A stretch of 64,000 nucleotides of DNA from CAYFXE01 sp964347035 (lineage in GTDB: Bacteria; Acidobacteriota; Aminicenantia; Aminicenantales; Aminicenantaceae). The position numbers were made by a program, and so were the translations under genes. Positions 60,524-64,000 of the stretch are shown piece by piece (positions within the stretch are counted from its first letter, which is position 1; each line of letters begins with the position of its first letter). The notes beneath the pieces were generated by a model, which saw nothing but the letters and a program-made list of their open reading frames with translations, was not told where the DNA came from and made no database searches. Location: positions 1 through 64,000 of the forward strand of contig CAYFXE010000011.1 of NCBI GenBank assembly GCA_964347035.1, given 5' to 3'.

Positions 60524-61747
60524 ATGAAAATAGTAGCCGATATCTTACCCGATTTACTATCTGAAACCTCCAAGGTTTTAAGGCGCTCAGAAATCCGTGA
60601 GCTGCTGAAGTTAACAAGACAGCCTGGGGTGATTTCCTTTGCGGGAGGACTTCCCTATCCCGGTCTGTTTCCTGTGGAGGAAATGAAAGATGTGGTGAAG
60701 ACCGTCTTGGAAAGAGAGGGGGAACTGGCTCTTCAGTATGGGCCAACCGAAGGGGATAGCCGGTTGATTGAATACCTAGTGAATTGGATGAGAGAGGATG
60801 AAGGAGCTGAGATCGATCAGGATAATATTCTGATCGTCTCCGGGTCCCAGCAAGCCTTGGATATCATAGGCATGGTGTTCCTCAATCCGGGTGACCCGAT
60901 CATCATCGGATTGCCCTCCTATCTTGGGGCTCTGCAGGCGTTCAAAGCTCATCGAGCAAAGTTCATAGGCGTTCCCCTTGACAAGCAGGGAATGGATGTG
61001 GATAGGGTCGAGGAGATCTTGAAAGAGTATGCTGGGAAAAAAGAGAAGATAAAATTCATCTACATCGTCCCTGATTTTCAAAATCCTTCCGGAGTGACGA
61101 TGTCCTTGGAGCGGCGGGAAAAAATCTTGGACCTCTGCTATGAGTATGGAACGATCGTCGTCGAAGACAGCCCCTACCGGGAACTGAGATTCGAAGGCGA
61201 ATCCTTACCCATGGTTGGAGCCATGGATAAGAGAGGCTATGCGTTTTCCCTCCACACATTTTCTAAAATCTTATTCCCTGGGACGAGGATGGGTTGGATA
61301 ATCGCCAACCGAGCGATCATGGATAAGCTGGTCATGGCCAAACAGCCTGCGGATCTATGCACATCTCCCCTAGCCCAATCTATCATCTACGAATTCTGCC
61401 GACGAGATCTTCTGAAGCCACATATAAAAAAGATTGTGGAGGTCTACCGCAGAAAACGCGACATCATGCTCGATACATTAGAGAAGTATGTGCCCGAGGA
61501 CTTGGGAATCGACTGGACCCATCCTCAAGGGGGCCTCTTTCTATGGTTATGTCTGCCAGAGCACGTGGACGCCGAAAAATTATTCCCCAAAGCCATCGAG
61601 AAAAAGGTGGCTTATGTGGTCGGCTCCGCTTTTCATTTTGACCGCAGCAGAAAGAATACGATGAGATTGAATTTCTCTTACCCGAGCGAAGAACAGATCG
61701 AAGAAGGCATCAAGCGGCTAGCCGATCTTTTCAAGGAAATACTTTGA
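60524..61747 (+). CDS. PLP-dependent aminotransferase, class I fold (LysN/ARO8-like)
   Basis: A 407-aa cytosolic aminotransferase. The start VISFAGGLPYPGLFP, then LQYGPTEGDSRLIEYL, ILIVSGSQQALDIIG, YIVPDFQNPSGVTMS, VVEDSPYRELRF and the PLP lysine in HTFSKILFPGTRMGWI are diagnostic of the 2-aminoadipate/aromatic branch. The arginine of MRLNFSYPSEEQIEEGIKRL binds the substrate carboxylate. AGGAGG lies 8 nt before the ATG. The true amino acid is not certain. It is separate from the export set by 109 bp with no clear terminator. Confidence 0.92.
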   Translation: MKIVADILPDLLSETSKVLRRSEIRELLKLTRQPGVISFAGGLPYPGLFPVEEMKDVVKTVLEREGELALQYGPTEGDSRLIEYLVNWMREDEGAEIDQDNILIVSGSQQALDIIGMVFLNPGDPIIIGLPSYLGALQAFKAHRAKFIGVPLDKQGMDVDRVEEILKEYAGKKEKIKFIYIVPDFQNPSGVTMSLERREKILDLCYEYGTIVVEDSPYRELRFEGESLPMVGAMDKRGYAFSLHTFSKILFPGTRMGWIIANRAIMDKLVMAKQPADLCTSPLAQSIIYEFCRRDLLKPHIKKIVEVYRRKRDIMLDTLEKYVPEDLGIDWTHPQGGLFLWLCLPEHVDAEKLFPKAIEKKVAYVVGSAFHFDRSRKNTMRLNFSYPSEEQIEEGIKRLADLFKEIL

Positions 61748-61792
61748 TTTGTCTTTTATGATCGAGATTTCCACTAATTCATTTTATCAACG

Positions 61793-62047
61793 ATGGAGCA
61801 AATCATGATGAAAGTTGGCGTCTGTGGGATTGCTTGTGAAAAGTGTCCGATGATGGTTCAGGGAAAATGTCCTAATGGTGAGCAAGGCTGCACGCCGAAA
61901 GAAAACAAGATGTGTCAGATCGCCACCTGCGCTTTCCAGAGAGAGGTCAAGCTGTGTTTTGAATGTCCTGATTTTCCCTGCGAAACGACCAAGCTGGGCC
62001 CGATCAAGTACGGATACTGTCAGTTTATTTCAGGAAAAGGATTCTGA
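61793..62047 (+). CDS. DUF3795-type cysteine-rich protein
   Basis: An 84-aa protein with ten cysteines arranged as CGIACEKCPM, GKCPNGEQGC, MCQIATCAF and LCFECPDFPCE, a DUF3795 pattern thought to bind zinc or an iron-sulfur centre. Function unknown. The first ATG is used here; ATG codons at 61805 and 61808, with GGAG upstream, are equally good and give a family-like MKVGVCGIAC start. It sits alone between the aminotransferase and the convergent lipoprotein. Confidence 0.82.
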   Translation: MEQIMMKVGVCGIACEKCPMMVQGKCPNGEQGCTPKENKMCQIATCAFQREVKLCFECPDFPCETTKLGPIKYGYCQFISGKGF

Positions 62048-62059
62048 AAGCACTCTAGA

Positions 62060-62767
62060 TTATTTGAGCCTCAGATCGATACTGCCTATTCCTGCATCGA
62101 TTTCGATATCGATCGTCGTCTCGGTTTTCCCGAAAGCTTCGTTCGTGTAGAAATTTCCACTTTTCATCATTCCTCTAGCGTGAACAGAGCCAATCCCTTT
62201 ATCGACATTGACGCGAACGCCAATGTTCTCGGGAAGGTAAACCTTTGCACTTCCGATCCCTCCATCTATTGTCACATCTAAATCTTGTTCGAGATCGCCG
62301 GAGAGATCCACGGTCAGATCCCCAACACCCATGTCGATTTCAAGAGACTGGAGATCGAGGCCGCGGAGATCAAGCACACCTTTTCCAGCTCCGAAGTCGA
62401 CGACAAGATCGATAGGAATCTCATCGCTCAAACTTATATCCCAGCGATTTCGCGTTTTCCCGACCGGGATTCCTGACCGTCTTCCCTGTCGAATGACAAG
62501 CCTTCCTTTCCCAGCAAAATCTGAGTAGTCGATATCAGGTTTCCATCTTCTCACGTTATAAAGAAAAGTTCCTTCCATAAGCTCATGAGCTCCGCTGTCG
62601 ACTCTTAACTCTCCCTGACCCATCCTGAGGTTGATTTCGGCGCTCTCGATTTCCCCCAATTCAACGGTATGCGTCTCTTCTTTTAGCTCCCCTACAGCTA
62701 CACAGCCTCCCACACCTCCGATTATGAGGATAAATATAAATATTTTTGCGATTTTTATGGCATTCAT
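62060..62767 (-). CDS. Toast-rack/DUF2154-type lipoprotein
   Basis: A 235-aa protein with a signal peptide and lipobox GVGGC (Cys22). The N-terminal region (TVELGEIESAEINLRMGQGELRVDSGAHELMEGTFLYNV) matches the toast_rack N-terminal domain, and the C-terminal part has the repeating beta-helix-like units of LiaF-type proteins (LSLEIDMGVGDLTVDLSG, VTIDGGIGSAKVYLPE, VRVNVDKGIGSVHARG, IEIDAGIGSIDLRLK). I chose the ATG at 62767, 8 nt after GAGGAGG, rather than a GTG at 62770. Convergent with DUF3795. Role unknown, probably envelope-stress linked. Confidence 0.8.
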   Translation of the reverse strand: MNAIKIAKIFIFILIIGGVGGCVAVGELKEETHTVELGEIESAEINLRMGQGELRVDSGAHELMEGTFLYNVRRWKPDIDYSDFAGKGRLVIRQGRRSGIPVGKTRNRWDISLSDEIPIDLVVDFGAGKGVLDLRGLDLQSLEIDMGVGDLTVDLSGDLEQDLDVTIDGGIGSAKVYLPENIGVRVNVDKGIGSVHARGMMKSGNFYTNEAFGKTETTIDIEIDAGIGSIDLRLK

Positions 62768-62872
62768 CACTCTTACCTCCTCAATTGTTAGTACGAAATT
62801 TCAGGCAGTTTCGTTCATTTTGACCAAATATGGATAGATTTTATTGAACGGGAAGGTTTCCTCTTTATTCGA

Positions 62873-62901
62873 TTGACAGTCCTATCAGCCTGTCTTATAA
62901 A
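62873..62901 (+). promoter_or_regulatory. Leaderless-type promoter of the HD gene
   Basis: TTGACA (62873-62878), 17 nt, TATAAA (62896-62901), then exactly 9 nt to the ATG at 62911. Both boxes are near consensus. Confidence 0.75.
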
Positions 62902-62910
62902 TTATGTACA

Positions 62911-63330
62911 ATGGCTACTCTGGACAGGGCTGTTCTGATAGCGGCCAAAGCCCATACAGGTCAGAAAGACCGTTACGGTGATCCGTATGTTCTTCATCCT
63001 CTGAGAATGATGGTCAGGATGGAATCTGAGAAAGAGATGATCGTTGCTGTTCTCCATGATGTCGTAGAAAAGAGTGAATGGACACTCGATGACTTGCGTC
63101 ACGAAGGCTTTTCGGAGGAGGTCGTCCAAGCTCTGGATTGTTTAACGAAGAGGAGTGGCGATTCTTATGATGACCACATCTACAGGGCCAAAAAGAATGT
63201 CCTGGCCCAGAGAGTTAAGCTGGCTGACCTGGAAGACAACTTGAATCAAGTTCAGACAAAGGGATCATTTAAAGAAGACTCAGAAAGGCTGGCTAGATAT
63301 CACAAAGCCTGGTTAGAGATCATGAAATAA
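62911..63330 (+). CDS. Small alarmone-hydrolase-like HD protein
   Basis: A 139-aa cytosolic protein like the hydrolase half of RelA/SpoT (MESH1/SAH type). It has the metal histidine in AKAHTGQKD, YVLHPLRMM, the HD pair at 49-50 in AVLHDVVEKS, and VKLADLEDNLNQ. In active (p)ppGpp hydrolases the HDxxED motif has Glu-Asp; here it reads HDVVEK, with Lys54 for Asp. That may reduce hydrolysis or signal a different substrate. No synthetase domain. Transcript probably leaderless (see promoter). Confidence 0.85.
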   Translation: MATLDRAVLIAAKAHTGQKDRYGDPYVLHPLRMMVRMESEKEMIVAVLHDVVEKSEWTLDDLRHEGFSEEVVQALDCLTKRSGDSYDDHIYRAKKNVLAQRVKLADLEDNLNQVQTKGSFKEDSERLARYHKAWLEIMK

Positions 63331-63350
63331 AGAGAAGATTTATAGCGGAA

Positions 63351-63545
63351 GCATCTCCAATTTCGTGATTAAGGTGTTATTTGATGAGATCCTTTAAATG
63401 CGAGGACCGATCCGTTACCCGCTTACGCGGGCACAGGCTTCGACGAAGACCGCCCGCACCCCAATGCGGCATAGATAGGTAGGACCTCGCCTTCATTACA
63501 CCTATCCATAACTTATTTGTTCTCGTATCACAGAAATGAAGATGC
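63351..63545 (+). repeat. 195-bp MITE-like element, copy 2
   Basis: The ends GCATCTCCAATTTCGTGAT and ATCACAGAAATGAAGATGC match as inverted repeats at 15 of 19 positions. The full length aligns with copy 1 (42303-42497, opposite strand). The core hairpin is CCCGC-TTAC-GCGGG (63418-63431), which differs from copy 1 by a paired change. The rest of 63331-63687 is AT-rich and shows no gene. Confidence 0.8.
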
Positions 63546-63687
63546 GTACATTTATAGTATAGCTTTTCCTATTTTATTGATATTTTACCTAAAGTATTTT
63601 AAAATATTCTACCGCTCTTATATTTAATCATTGCTGGTTATCCCATAAATGAAGACCTGCAATATTTATTTCGTGAGGGAGATGAGA

Positions 63688-64000
63688 ATGAAAAAACTGA
63701 TTTTGGTCAGACATGCCAAGGCGGTGAGTCGTGAAGTCAATTTGCCAGATTTTCGGAGAACTTTGGTGAAAAAAGGGATGAAGAATTCGGAAAACATGGC
63801 CGATAGACTCAAAATGAGGGAAATGATTCCCGATCTAATGATTTCGAGCCCGGCCAACAGGGCGTTGGAGACAGCCCATGTTTTCGCCCGAGCACTCGAT
63901 TATCCAGTCCAGAAGATCGTGGTCAACGACATACTGTATTCGGAGATGAGCCCGGAATCCTTAGTCCAACTCATCCAGAAGGTGGAGGATAAACATGAGT
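63688..64000 (+). CDS. sixA: SixA-like phosphohistidine phosphatase (partial)
   Basis: About 104 residues before the window ends. The histidine phosphatase motif ILVRHAKA at residues 4-11 with its catalytic RH, then RRTLVKKGMKNSENMADRLK and ISSPANRALETAHVFA match SixA, which removes phosphate from histidine-phosphotransfer domains or the PTS protein NPr. I chose the ATG at 63688, 7 nt after GAGGGA, over an ATG at 63682. The single-domain regulatory PTS in this window offers a possible substrate. The C-terminus is outside the window. Confidence 0.85.
   Translation, partial: MKKLILVRHAKAVSREVNLPDFRRTLVKKGMKNSENMADRLKMREMIPDLMISSPANRALETAHVFARALDYPVQKIVVNDILYSEMSPESLVQLIQKVEDKHE

Noticed and set aside
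1..64000. Transposase or integrase to explain the repeats
   Set aside because: No such gene was found, so movement of the elements would depend on a gene elsewhere.

Overview
The window reads as a draft scaffold from a Gram-negative bacterium. It carries a complete Tol-Pal system, Lpt lipopolysaccharide-export genes and several outer-membrane barrels. HPr kinase sits beside sigma-54, RapZ and a permease-less PTS. This gene set, with NTT-HEAT transporters and many short HEAT and lipoprotein genes, suggests an Acidobacteriota-like lineage, possibly Aminicenantes. That placement is inference from gene content, not from a marker tree. Two runs of 10 N (28384-28393 and 50274-50283) mark scaffold joins. 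No rRNA, tRNA, transposase, phage gene or CRISPR array was seen.

Layout. 1-2140: start of enolase, a YtxH/DUF948 membrane pair and an unknown membrane protein (all minus). 2321-5006: btuCFD-type uptake operon (minus). 5186-9267: leuS-lptE-holA (plus), converging on rpsT. 9604-10042: a mosaic of nested palindromic repeats. 10100-12136: murJ and dtd. 12173-16786: ftsY-ribD-ribE-ribBA-HEAT operon (minus), divergent from recJ-lptCA-lptB-rpoN-hpf-ptsN-hprK-rapZ and then EIIA(Man)-HPr-EI (17002-28143). 28140-33908: tolQ-tolR-tolA-tolB-pal-cpoB-ssb-cupin (minus). 34200-37517: KtrAB potassium uptake and an outer-membrane barrel. 37523-42119: PPK2-type kinase, an exported kinase-like lipoprotein and a second barrel (minus). 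42615-50234: response regulator, cNMP-binding protein, NTT-HEAT transporter and a large REC-PAS-histidine kinase (minus). 50498-54902: Nudix, CYTH and an ABC-2 exporter (minus). 55147-60414: TetR-controlled barrel/RND/LolA-like export set (plus). 60524-64000: aminotransferase, DUF3795, toast-rack lipoprotein, small HD alarmone hydrolase-like protein and sixA.

How the genes work together. The plus-strand block joins LPS transport to a regulatory PTS: sigma-54, EIIA(Ntr), HprK, RapZ, EIIA(Man), HPr and EI are present, and no EIIB or EIIC is seen. The Tol block serves envelope constriction. The ftsY block couples protein targeting with riboflavin synthesis.

Most notable observations. (1) A cupin gene is split at the first scaffold gap. 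Removing 138 nt restores it, and the foreign piece there encodes the start of an intein/Hint domain. (2) Four genes share the layout -35, N17, -10, exactly 9 nt, ATG, which implies leaderless mRNAs. (3) A 195-bp MITE-like element occurs in two full copies and one broken copy, with compensatory changes in its core hairpin. (4) An 81-bp element with perfect 13-bp inverted ends occurs twice, once inside the broken 195-bp copy. (5) An exported lipoprotein carries kinase-like K, E, D..GNN and DFG motifs beside a surface-antigen barrel.
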